Notes: generated by a model from the letters alone, not told the origin. A DNA stretch of 5,557 nt from Flavobacteriales bacterium UBA6165 (GCA_002422285.1 DIUF01000010.1:23133-28689), one strand, 5' to 3'; positions 1 to 5,557 are shown, counted from the first letter of the stretch. Translations and numbers: made by a program.

Positions 1-30
1 CCGCCGCTTTTGGCGAATAGGAGGGTGTGA
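1..30 (+). CDS. Possible 3' end of an upstream gene (very uncertain)
   Basis: Two plus-strand frames are open from the left edge and stop within the first 30 bases. One ends in TGA at 28-30 (visible residues PPLLANRRV). The other ends in TAG at 18-20 (visible residues AAFGE). Either could be the tail of a gene outside the window. The TGA frame places the heptamer tract 5 bases after a stop codon, similar to the 3-base spacing of the two later repeat copies, and this is the only reason to prefer it. Ten residues cannot identify a protein, and it is possible that no gene ends here. Confidence 0.2.
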   Translation, partial: PPLLANRRV

Positions 31-35
31 AGAGC

Positions 36-70
36 GGTTGGCTATTGGCGGTTGGCTATTGGCGGTTGGC
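36..70 (+). repeat. Tandem heptamer tract, five forward NNYTRGC units
   Basis: Five consecutive 7-base units alternate GGTTGGC (36-42, 50-56, 64-70) and TATTGGC (43-49, 57-63), giving a perfect 14-base period over 34-70. All five fit NNYTRGC, the same consensus as the two longer repeats at 469-536 and 1069-1132, but here only the forward orientation is present, with no inverted half. The tract lies 38 bases upstream of the ATG of the four-helix bundle gene. An alternative TTG start at 52 would fall inside it and translate the repeat, which argues against that start. Confidence 0.85.
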
Positions 71-108
71 AAAACAACTTGAGCAGTAAATTATTAAAAA
101 CCACTATT

Positions 109-465
109 ATGAGAAATTTTAGACAATTAACTATTTGGAAAAAAGGTATTGAACTTACAAAAGCAATTTATCGAATAACTAAAAAACTTCCTGAAGATGA
201 AAAATTTGGATTGTGTTCACAGATGCGAAGGTCGGCGGTGTCAATTTCATCAAATATAGCAGAAGGGTGCAGTAGAAACAGTGATTTAGAGTACAAGCGT
301 TTTCTTGAAATCGCAATTGGATCATCGTTTGAACTAGAAACACAATTGATAATCGCCCATGAAATAGGATTTATCGAAATGGAAGAAACCAACAACCTTC
401 AAAAAGACATTGTGGGCTTACAAAGACAAATTAGCTCCCTAATAAATCGACTAAAAGGTAAATAA
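109..465 (+). CDS. Four-helix bundle protein (S23 / 23S rRNA intervening-sequence protein family)
   Basis: The product is 118 residues, the usual full length of this family, which was first described as proteins encoded in insertions of 23S rRNA genes and is related to the Avd accessory protein of diversity-generating retroelements. Seen in the sequence: an N-terminal helix opening with the FRQLTIWKKGIEL segment (residues 4-16), the diagnostic QMRRSAVSISSNIAEG stretch (38-53), a second conserved block with IAIGSSFELETQL (68-80), and a C-terminal amphipathic helix (about 91-116). It is entirely helical in appearance, with no signal peptide, membrane segment or catalytic motif. Family members form oligomeric, positively charged bundles thought to bind nucleic acid; the cellular role of stand-alone copies is unknown. 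I chose ATG 109 because it gives the family N-terminus; a TTG at 52 would add 19 residues encoded by the heptamer tract. No 23S rRNA or reverse transcriptase is in the window. Composition is A+T-rich (15 G+C in 60 bases at 121-180). Confidence 0.94.
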   Translation: MRNFRQLTIWKKGIELTKAIYRITKKLPEDEKFGLCSQMRRSAVSISSNIAEGCSRNSDLEYKRFLEIAIGSSFELETQLIIAHEIGFIEMEETNNLQKDIVGLQRQISSLINRLKGK

Positions 466-468
466 AGC

Positions 469-536
469 GCCTGGCAACTGGCCGCTAGCTACTAGCCAAG
501 AACTGCCAGAAGCTAGGAGCCAGAAGCTAGCAGCCT
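469..536 (+). repeat. Inverted heptamer repeat, copy 1
   Basis: A period-7 array that changes strand in the middle. Forward NNYTRGC units occupy 469-475, 476-482, 483-489 and 490-496. An 8-base spacer (CAAGAACT, 497-504) follows, then reverse-complement units GCYARNN at 505-511, 512-518, 519-525 and 526-532. The halves can therefore pair; one good register is an 11-base stem of 480-490 with 525-535, with one mismatch. The array starts 3 bases after the stop codon of the four-helix bundle gene and ends about 16 bases before the ATG of the ORF6N gene, so it fills the gap. It matches copy 2 except for one base (491 versus 1091) and one additional heptamer. There is no T-tract after the stem, so it is not a classical intrinsic terminator on the plus strand. 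Confidence 0.9.
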
Positions 537-552
537 AAAAAAACCTACAACA

Positions 553-1065
553 ATGAACGAAAAATTAATCTTAAAAGAAGACGCAATCATCAATCGAATT
601 TATATGATTCGAGGAATGAAAGTGATGCTAGACAAGGATTTAGCAGAACTTTACGAAGTAGAAACTAAGCGTATAAACGAACAAGTCAAAAGAAATCTGA
701 GTCGATTTCCGACCGATTTCATGTTTCAACTCAACGAAACGGAATTCGAAAACTTGAGGTCGCAATTTGCGACTTCAAGTTGGGGTGGACGAAGAACGCT
801 ACCCTATGTATTCACAGAACACGGCGTTTTGATGTTGTCTAGCGTGCTCAACAGTCCGCGAGCCATTGAAGTCAACATACAAATTATGCGTGTTTTCGTG
901 CAAATCAGAACTGCGATACTTGAAAATCAAATACTATTAAAGAAAATTGAACAGCTGGAACAACACACACAGCAAAATTCCGAAGACATTCAATACGTGT
1001 TTTCCGTTGTAAAAGAATTGATTCATAAGAAAAATGAACCAAGAAAACCAATTGGATTTAAGTAA
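553..1065 (+). CDS. ORF6N domain-containing protein
   Basis: The product is 170 residues. Residues about 12-100 form an ORF6N domain, a DNA-binding module of the KilA-N/Bro group known from phages and phage-derived bacterial genes. Recognisable signatures are IRGMKVMLDKDLAELYEVET (19-38), the VKRNLSRFPTDFMFQL block (45-60), the LRSQFATS segment (68-75) with GGRRTLPYVFTEHGVLMLSS (78-97), and VNIQIMRVFVQIR (107-119). A charged heptad-like helix with repeated K/E/Q (about 120-157) follows and probably forms a coiled coil. The protein ends in PRKPIGFK, resembling the basic-IGF tail common in bacterial members. The function is inferred to be sequence-specific DNA binding, possibly phage-related regulation; no target can be named. 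ATG 553 fits the family start and has an A-rich leader without a Shine-Dalgarno sequence. The gene is bounded by near-identical repeats on both sides. Composition is intermediate (21 G+C in 60 bases at 601-660). It looks intact. Confidence 0.95.
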   Translation: MNEKLILKEDAIINRIYMIRGMKVMLDKDLAELYEVETKRINEQVKRNLSRFPTDFMFQLNETEFENLRSQFATSSWGGRRTLPYVFTEHGVLMLSSVLNSPRAIEVNIQIMRVFVQIRTAILENQILLKKIEQLEQHTQQNSEDIQYVFSVVKELIHKKNEPRKPIGFK

Positions 1066-1068
1066 AGT

Positions 1069-1132
1069 TTATGGCAACTGGCCGCTAGCTGCTAGCCAAG
1101 AACTGCCAGAAGCCAGAAGCTAGCAGCCAAAC
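1069..1132 (+). repeat. Inverted heptamer repeat, copy 2
   Basis: Second copy of the structure at 469-536. Forward units lie at 1069-1075 (first unit degenerate, A in place of Y), 1076-1082, 1083-1089 and 1090-1096. The same 8-base spacer CAAGAACT is at 1097-1104. Reverse units lie at 1105-1111, 1112-1118, 1119-1125 and 1126-1132. Bases 1080-1090 can pair with 1118-1128 (10 of 11). It starts 3 bases after the ORF6N stop codon and ends only 5 bases before the dnaE start codon, so the ribosome entry region of dnaE abuts or overlaps the fold. Compared with copy 1 it lacks the single heptamer corresponding to CTAGGAG at 513-519 and has G for A at 1091. Confidence 0.9.
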
Positions 1133-1137
1133 ACAAA

Positions 1138-4083
1138 ATGTTCACACACTCCACATATAGCCTCCGCTACGGGATATTGAAACCCGATGAACTCATTCCA
1201 CTGATGAAGGAACTGGGCTATACTGCTTTTGCGCTCACAGATATCAATACCACTTCGGCTGTTTTGCAAAGTCTGAGATTAGCACAAGAACACCAAATTC
1301 ACCTCGCTGTGGGCATTGATTTTCGCAATGATGTGGTCTGTCAATTTACGGTGATTGCCAACAACAATCGAGGTTTTCATGAACTCAATGTTTTCTTGAC
1401 CGAACACCTGCATCGAGAAATTCAATTCCCTAAAGAAGCGCCGTTTTTTGGCAATTGCACGGTCATTTATCCTTACGAAAACATACCCAAGCGTCCACTG
1501 CGCGAAAATGAATATGTGGGAATAAACTCCAACAATATCAACAAATTACTCCGAGAAAAACACGCACCTTGGTTCAAAAAAACTGTGATTTCACAAACCA
1601 TGACCTTCGCACAAAAAGTGGATTTCAACACACATCGTTTGCTACGCGCTATAGACAACAATTGTTTGCTTTCCAAACTTCAAGTATCTCAGCAAGCCGA
1701 TGAAAATCAGTTTTTTATACCGAAAAAAGAATTGTATGACGCCTTCGACAACGATACCGAACTCATCAAACGAACCGAGCAGATTTTGGAAGCATCGCAG
1801 GTTCATTTTCAGTTTGGTAGCGAGGCCACATCTCAAAACATCATCAGCTATACGGGTAGCATTCCAGAAGACCTTGAATTGGTGCGAAAATTAGCCTTTG
1901 ATGGCGTTAAAAATCGCTTTAAAGTAATCACACCCACCATCCAAGAACGCATCGAACACGAAATCGACTTGATACATAAAAAAGGATTTCTGTCCTACTT
2001 TCTCATCACTTGGGACATCATCAACTATGCGCGTTCCAAAAATTATTTCCACGTAGGCAGAGGCAGCGGCGCCAACAGTTTGGTGGCCTATTTGCTCCAT
2101 ATTACAAATGTGGATCCGCTTGAGTTGGATTTGTATTTCGAGCGTTTCATCAATCTGTATCGCAGCAGTCCACCCGATTTTGACATTGATTTTTCATGGC
2201 GCGACCGCGATGATGTGATTGAATATATTTTCAAACGTTTTCCACAAGCTGCCTTGTTGGCCACCTACAACACCTTTCAATACAAGGCTGCCATCCGAGA
2301 ATTGGGCAAAGTGATGGGGATGCCCAAATCCGAAATTGACCTACTCACCACACGCCAAAGTGAACCCGAAGACCAAATTGCACGCTTGGTGATGCGTTAC
2401 AGCCAACGTATCACTGGTCTCCCCAATCATTTGAGCATACATGCAGGTGGTATTATCATTCCCGAAAAGCCAATCACTTGGTACACCCCAACTTTTATGC
2501 CGCCCAAAGGTTTCCCAACCACCCAATTCTCCATGCTCGAAGCCGAAGATGTGGGACTTTACAAATTTGATATTTTAAGTCAGCGTGGTTTGGGAAAAAT
2601 CAGTGACTCCATTGAACTCATCTATAAAAATCAGCCTGATAATCCACCACACGACATCCACGATGTGAAACACTTTATTCAGGATGAAAAGGTGAAAAAT
2701 TTGCTCCGAAACGCAGAAACGATTGGCTGTTTTTATGTGGAATCGCCCGCCATGCGCAACCTCATCAAAAAATTGCAAGTCGATGATTATTTGGGTGTTG
2801 TGGCTGCCAGTTCAATTATCCGTCCGGGTGTTTCAGGTTCGGGTATGATGGACGAATACATCAAGCGCCACCGTGAGCCCGAGCGCCGGACAAACATCCA
2901 CCCTGTGATGCAAGAAATTATGCCGGAAACCTATGGCGTGATGGTTTATCAGGAAGATGTGTTGAAAGTGGCGCACCATTTTGCCGGTTTAGATTTAGGC
3001 GAGGCCGATATTTTGCGGCGGGCCATGTCGGGAAAATTTCGATCCAAAGCCGAATTCCAAAAGCTCAAAGAAACTTTTTTCGAGAAATGCAGCGAACGCG
3101 GACACAGCATCAACATGACCCATGAAGTTTGGAACCAAATTGAAAGTTTTGCGGGCTATGCATTTTCCAAAGGACACTCCGCTTCCTATGCCGTGGAAAG
3201 TTACCAATGCATGTATCTCAAAGCCTACTACCCCATCGAATTTCTGCTGGCGAGTCTTACCAATTTCGGTGGATTTTATAGTGTGGAAACCTACATCCAC
3301 GAAGCCAAACGCTACGGAGCAATCATCGAAGCGCCCTGCGTAAATCAAGGCAAATACCAAAGCAGCATCCAAGGAAAAACGATTTATTTGGGCTTTAATT
3401 TAGTGAAGGAAATCGAGGACAAAGTGGCCATTCAAATAGAACAAGAACGCTGGAAAAATGGTGTTTTCAAAGACCTGAATCATTTCCTGAAGCGCGTGGA
3501 AATTTCCTTGGAGCAAATCAATATTCTGATCCGCATTGGTGCCTTTCGCAGTTTTGGATTGCAGAAAAAAGAGCTCCTTTGGCAGGTGCAATTTTATTTT
3601 CACGGCAAGAAAAAGAACACTCCACAATTGGTGATTTTCGATGAAAAACCCAAACAATTCAAACTGCCCAAGCTCCAAGAACTCTTTGCCGAACAAGCCT
3701 TTGAAGAATTAGAATTGCTCGGTTTCCCGCTTTGCAACCCCTTCGATTTGCTGCGCGAAAAAGCCCCAACGCTGGTTCAGCCACATGAGTATTTAGAAAA
3801 AAACAAAGGACTCAAAGTGGTACGCTATGGCTACCTCGTAACCGCCCGACGCGTGCGCACCAAAAACAACGACAACATGTATTTCGGTATGTTCACCGAC
3901 CAAGAAGGCAACTATTTCGACACCGTTCATTTCCCCGAATCGGCACACAAATTCCCCTTCCGCGGTATGGGTATTTACCAAATCATTGGCGTGGTTTCAG
4001 AATCGTATGGTGTGTATCACATTGAGGTGGGCTCGATGCAAAAAATGGTATGGGTTGATGACCCGAGGTATGGGGATTCATAA
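1138..4083 (+). CDS. dnaE: DNA polymerase III alpha subunit family protein (accessory / error-prone type DnaE)
   Basis: A C-family DNA polymerase of 981 residues, shorter than a replicative DnaE (about 1160 in E. coli). Domain order: PHP domain (1 to about 220, starting HSTYSLRYG, with LTDIN at 33-37 and GID at 59-61); polymerase core with GRGSGANSLVAYLL (307-320), PPDFDIDF (345-352) bearing catalytic Asp349 and Asp351, YNTFQYKAAIRELG (377-390), the SIHAGGIIIPE loop (433-443) and KFDIL with the third catalytic Asp478; fingers with RPGVSGSGMMDEYI (562-575), VYQEDVLKVA (603-612) and LRRAMSGK (626-633); AFSKGHSASYAVESY (675-689); a helix-hairpin-helix region (about 740-810); and an OB-fold (about 893-973), after which the protein ends. 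The C-terminal tau-binding part of replicative DnaE is absent. Length and form fit the second DnaE of Bacteroidota, comparable to DnaE2/ImuC translesion polymerases, but that role is inferred. ATG 1138 lies directly before the PHP motif. No SOS box is visible in the short leader. The gene appears intact. Confidence 0.96.
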   Translation: MFTHSTYSLRYGILKPDELIPLMKELGYTAFALTDINTTSAVLQSLRLAQEHQIHLAVGIDFRNDVVCQFTVIANNNRGFHELNVFLTEHLHREIQFPKEAPFFGNCTVIYPYENIPKRPLRENEYVGINSNNINKLLREKHAPWFKKTVISQTMTFAQKVDFNTHRLLRAIDNNCLLSKLQVSQQADENQFFIPKKELYDAFDNDTELIKRTEQILEASQVHFQFGSEATSQNIISYTGSIPEDLELVRKLAFDGVKNRFKVITPTIQERIEHEIDLIHKKGFLSYFLITWDIINYARSKNYFHVGRGSGANSLVAYLLHITNVDPLELDLYFERFINLYRSSPPDFDIDFSWRDRDDVIEYIFKRFPQAALLATYNTFQYKAAIRELGKVMGMPKSEIDLLTTRQSEPEDQIARLVMRYSQRITGLPNHLSIHAGGIIIPEKPITWYTPTFMPPKGFPTTQFSMLEAEDVGLYKFDILSQRGLGKISDSIELIYKNQPDNPPHDIHDVKHFIQDEKVKNLLRNAETIGCFYVESPAMRNLIKKLQVDDYLGVVAASSIIRPGVSGSGMMDEYIKRHREPERRTNIHPVMQEIMPETYGVMVYQEDVLKVAHHFAGLDLGEADILRRAMSGKFRSKAEFQKLKETFFEKCSERGHSINMTHEVWNQIESFAGYAFSKGHSASYAVESYQCMYLKAYYPIEFLLASLTNFGGFYSVETYIHEAKRYGAIIEAPCVNQGKYQSSIQGKTIYLGFNLVKEIEDKVAIQIEQERWKNGVFKDLNHFLKRVEISLEQINILIRIGAFRSFGLQKKELLWQVQFYFHGKKKNTPQLVIFDEKPKQFKLPKLQELFAEQAFEELELLGFPLCNPFDLLREKAPTLVQPHEYLEKNKGLKVVRYGYLVTARRVRTKNNDNMYFGMFTDQEGNYFDTVHFPESAHKFPFRGMGIYQIIGVVSESYGVYHIEVGSMQKMVWVDDPRYGDS

Positions 4084-4093
4084 GACGTTTGAA

Positions 4094-4522
4094 TCAAATC
4101 TCCTTCTCCATCCTCCAATGCTGAATTTCACCAAACAACAAATGCGTTTTTTCTTTTTGGGTGTATCCTAAACTTAGGTAAAATGGAATGGCGTTTTCGC
4201 GGGCTTGGAGCATAATACGGTTGTAGCCCAACATGCGGGCATTTTGTTCAGCAGCAAGCATAATTTTCTTTCCGATTCCTTTGCCTTGTGCGGTGTCATC
4301 AACGGCCATAAAACGGACTTGGGCAAAATCATCGCTTTCCGTGTCGAGGCGAGCAACTCCGAGAATTTTACCGCTTTCAAAACAAGCCAAATGAATGGCG
4401 ATGGCGTCTTGTTCATTGCGTTCAGAGCCGCGTGGTTGATTCCATGGGGCGCGAAGAATTCGGTAGCGCAAATCGTAGTAAGCGTCCCATTCTTGTTGGC
4501 TTTGAGGGGTTCTGATTTCCAT
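4094..4522 (-). CDS. GNAT family N-acetyltransferase
   Basis: The product is 142 residues, a single GNAT domain. It should transfer an acetyl group from acetyl-CoA to an amine; the substrate cannot be told from sequence. Seen: strands with ILGVARLDTE (53-62) and AQVRFMAVDDTAQGKGIGKK (67-86), where Q79-x-x-G82-x-G84 is the acetyl-CoA pyrophosphate-binding loop (motif A). The helix and strand AEQNARMLGYNRIMLQARE (91-109) follow, and IPFYLSLGY (112-120) provides motif B with the usual Tyr. The arrangement resembles the small ElaA/YitI-like acetyltransferases. I chose ATG at 4522, which lies 7 bases after the stop codon of the CoA-transferase gene; a TTG at 4546 would overlap that gene by 17 bases and add 8 residues of no family character. 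It is probably co-transcribed with the CoA-transferase. The stop codon is 10 bases from the dnaE stop on the opposite strand. Confidence 0.93.
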   Translation of the reverse strand: MEIRTPQSQQEWDAYYDLRYRILRAPWNQPRGSERNEQDAIAIHLACFESGKILGVARLDTESDDFAQVRFMAVDDTAQGKGIGKKIMLAAEQNARMLGYNRIMLQARENAIPFYLSLGYTQKEKTHLLFGEIQHWRMEKEI

Positions 4523-4529
4523 ATTAATC

Positions 4530-5557
4530 TTAGAATTTAAACGCAATACTCGTCACGCGCTTGGTGATTTTATCATGTAGTTTTTCAGAGCGAACTAGGG
4601 CTTGAGCGGCTGGCTCCTTGAACAATTGTTTCAAATTTTTAATTTCGGCGCAAGGAATATGGAGTGCATGCATGTCTTCTAGCAAATCATTGACCATGTA
4701 TTGTGAGATTGGTTTTTGCAATTCCACTTGAAGTTCAGTGCGATTTTGAACGCGCAATTGGTTGTTGGTGAATCGCTTATCCTGAATCAACTGAGGCACT
4801 TCTAAACATTTCACAAGCAATTCAAAATGCGTTTGGCTGCCTATTGCAAAAGTGACCAAACGATCATCTTTGGTTTTGAAAATTTCACCATATGGAGCGA
4901 TGTTGGGATGTAAAGAGCCCATTTTCATTGGCACATGGCGTTTCATCAAGTAATTGGACGCCTGATTCACCAAACTGCTCACCGCGGCGTCGTAAAGCGA
5001 CACAGAAACAATACTGCCCATACCCGTTTTCATGCGCTTCATCAAAGCCAACAAAATTCCTTCTTTCAGATGATGCGCAGCCAAAACATCAATCAAGGCA
5101 ACTGGCATTTTCACGGGCTGACCTCCAGGCTCACCATTCATAGACATATAACCTGTTTCTGCTTGTAAAATCAAGTCGTAGGCAACACGGTCGGAGTCAT
5201 CACCGAAGCCCGAAATTTTTCCAATAATCAGTTTTGGATTGAGTTGCTGCAAGAGCTCATCTGTTATGTTCAATTTCTCCTGATCGCCATGTTTGAAATT
5301 CATCAAAACCACATCGGCAGTTTTCAATAACTCCAACAAACGCGTATGCCCCTCGTCCGATTTGATATCCAAGGTCAAATATTTTTTCTGATAATTGACA
5401 CTGCAGAAATAGGCAGAAACCGGGCTATCCACTGGCTCCAAGGGCAATTTCCAAGAACGGGTAACATCTGGATTTTTCGGATTTTCAATTTTCACCACAT
5501 GAGCACCCAATTCGGCAAAAAACATCCCGACGTGAGGTCCGGCAAGCACTGTGGCCA
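4530..5557 (-). CDS. CaiB/BaiF (family III) CoA-transferase, N-terminus cut off by the window edge
   Basis: At least 342 residues are visible. Family III enzymes move CoA between carboxylic acids, or act as racemases on 2-methylacyl-CoA, in the cytoplasm. Seen: the N-terminal fold starting ATVLAGPHVGMFFAELGAHV, which in the family sits about 10-15 residues after the true start, so the gene continues beyond 5557 and the in-frame GTG at 5549 is not a credible start. KIENP follows, then the MNFKHG segment, KISGFGDD, and the catalytic block G-Q-P-V-K-M-P-V-A-L-I-D, whose Asp (codon 5088-5090) matches the nucleophilic Asp of the family. The usual Gly after the basic residue is replaced in this stretch (K-M-P). 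An L-rich helix ending MKR comes next. The C-terminus closes with VTSIAFKF, equivalent to the last family strand, so the 3' end is natural. The substrate is unknown: succinyl-, formyl-, carnitine- and methylacyl-CoA members cannot be separated here. Confidence 0.95.
   Translation of the reverse strand, partial: ATVLAGPHVGMFFAELGAHVVKIENPKNPDVTRSWKLPLEPVDSPVSAYFCSVNYQKKYLTLDIKSDEGHTRLLELLKTADVVLMNFKHGDQEKLNITDELLQQLNPKLIIGKISGFGDDSDRVAYDLILQAETGYMSMNGEPGGQPVKMPVALIDVLAAHHLKEGILLALMKRMKTGMGSIVSVSLYDAAVSSLVNQASNYLMKRHVPMKMGSLHPNIAPYGEIFKTKDDRLVTFAIGSQTHFELLVKCLEVPQLIQDKRFTNNQLRVQNRTELQVELQKPISQYMVNDLLEDMHALHIPCAEIKNLKQLFKEPAAQALVRSEKLHDKITKRVTSIAFKF

Noticed and set aside
52..108. Longer four-helix bundle protein starting at TTG 52
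   Set aside because: The added 19 residues are encoded partly by the heptamer tract, and the ATG at 109 gives the length and first residues typical of the family.
480..545. Intrinsic terminator after the four-helix bundle gene
   Set aside because: The stem is followed by an A-run on the plus strand rather than a T-run, and on the minus strand the T-run comes before the stem.
109..1065. Diversity-generating retroelement, because of the Avd-like family
   Set aside because: No reverse transcriptase and no template/variable repeat pair are present in the window.
469..1132. Integron attC sites, suggested by gene plus palindrome organisation
   Set aside because: I do not find the paired RYYYAAC and GTTRRRY core sites, and the period-7 build is unlike attC. 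No integrase is visible.
469..1132. CRISPR array
   Set aside because: The two similar segments are 600 bases apart with genes between them; the inner units are 7 bases with no unique spacers.
2995..3372. 125-codon open frame on the minus strand inside dnaE
   Set aside because: It lies wholly within the conserved polymerase coding sequence and shows no recognisable domain; it is a shadow of the true frame.
4205..4540. 111-codon open frame on the plus strand opposite the GNAT gene
   Set aside because: The minus-strand frame carries a clear GNAT motif; the plus-strand frame has no family features and is a shadow.
4523..4546. GNAT start at TTG 4546
   Set aside because: It would overlap the CoA-transferase by 17 bases and add residues without family similarity; ATG 4522 is well placed after the stop codon.

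Overview
The window looks like a chromosomal segment of a Bacteroidota (Flavobacteriia/Cytophagia-type) bacterium. The grounds are the lineage of the DNA polymerase III alpha-type protein, whose N-terminus and "LTDIN" motif resemble the second DnaE of this phylum as I recall it; the A-rich leaders without Shine-Dalgarno sequences; and the presence of an ORF6N protein and an S23/IVP-type four-helix bundle protein, both common as scattered single genes in these genomes. This placement is inference from recalled family features, not from a search.

Layout. Bases 1-35 may hold the last codons of an upstream gene. A tandem heptamer tract (about 36-70) follows, then a 118-residue four-helix bundle protein (109-465, +), a structured heptamer repeat (469-536), a 170-residue ORF6N-domain protein (553-1065, +), a second, nearly identical heptamer repeat (1069-1132), and a 981-residue DnaE-family polymerase (1138-4083, +). 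On the other strand and convergent with dnaE are a family III (CaiB/BaiF) CoA-transferase that runs off the right edge (4530-5557, -) and a GNAT acetyltransferase (4094-4522, -). These two are 7 bases apart and probably form one transcription unit. The dnaE and GNAT stop codons are 10 bases apart. No gap exceeds 300 bases, and I see no tRNA, rRNA, CRISPR array or transposase.

The most unusual structure is the repeat family. All three left-hand intergenic gaps carry period-7 arrays built from the unit NNYTRGC. In the two long copies, about four forward units are followed by an 8-base spacer and then four or so units in reverse complement, so each can fold on itself. The two copies are almost identical apart from one base and the gain or loss of exactly one heptamer. 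Each starts 3 bases after a stop codon and ends shortly before the next start codon. The two small genes are visibly more A+T-rich than dnaE. Together this suggests a repeat-bounded pair of accessory genes lying directly upstream of an accessory, possibly mutagenic, polymerase. Whether the repeats move, regulate or merely fill the gaps cannot be decided from this window.
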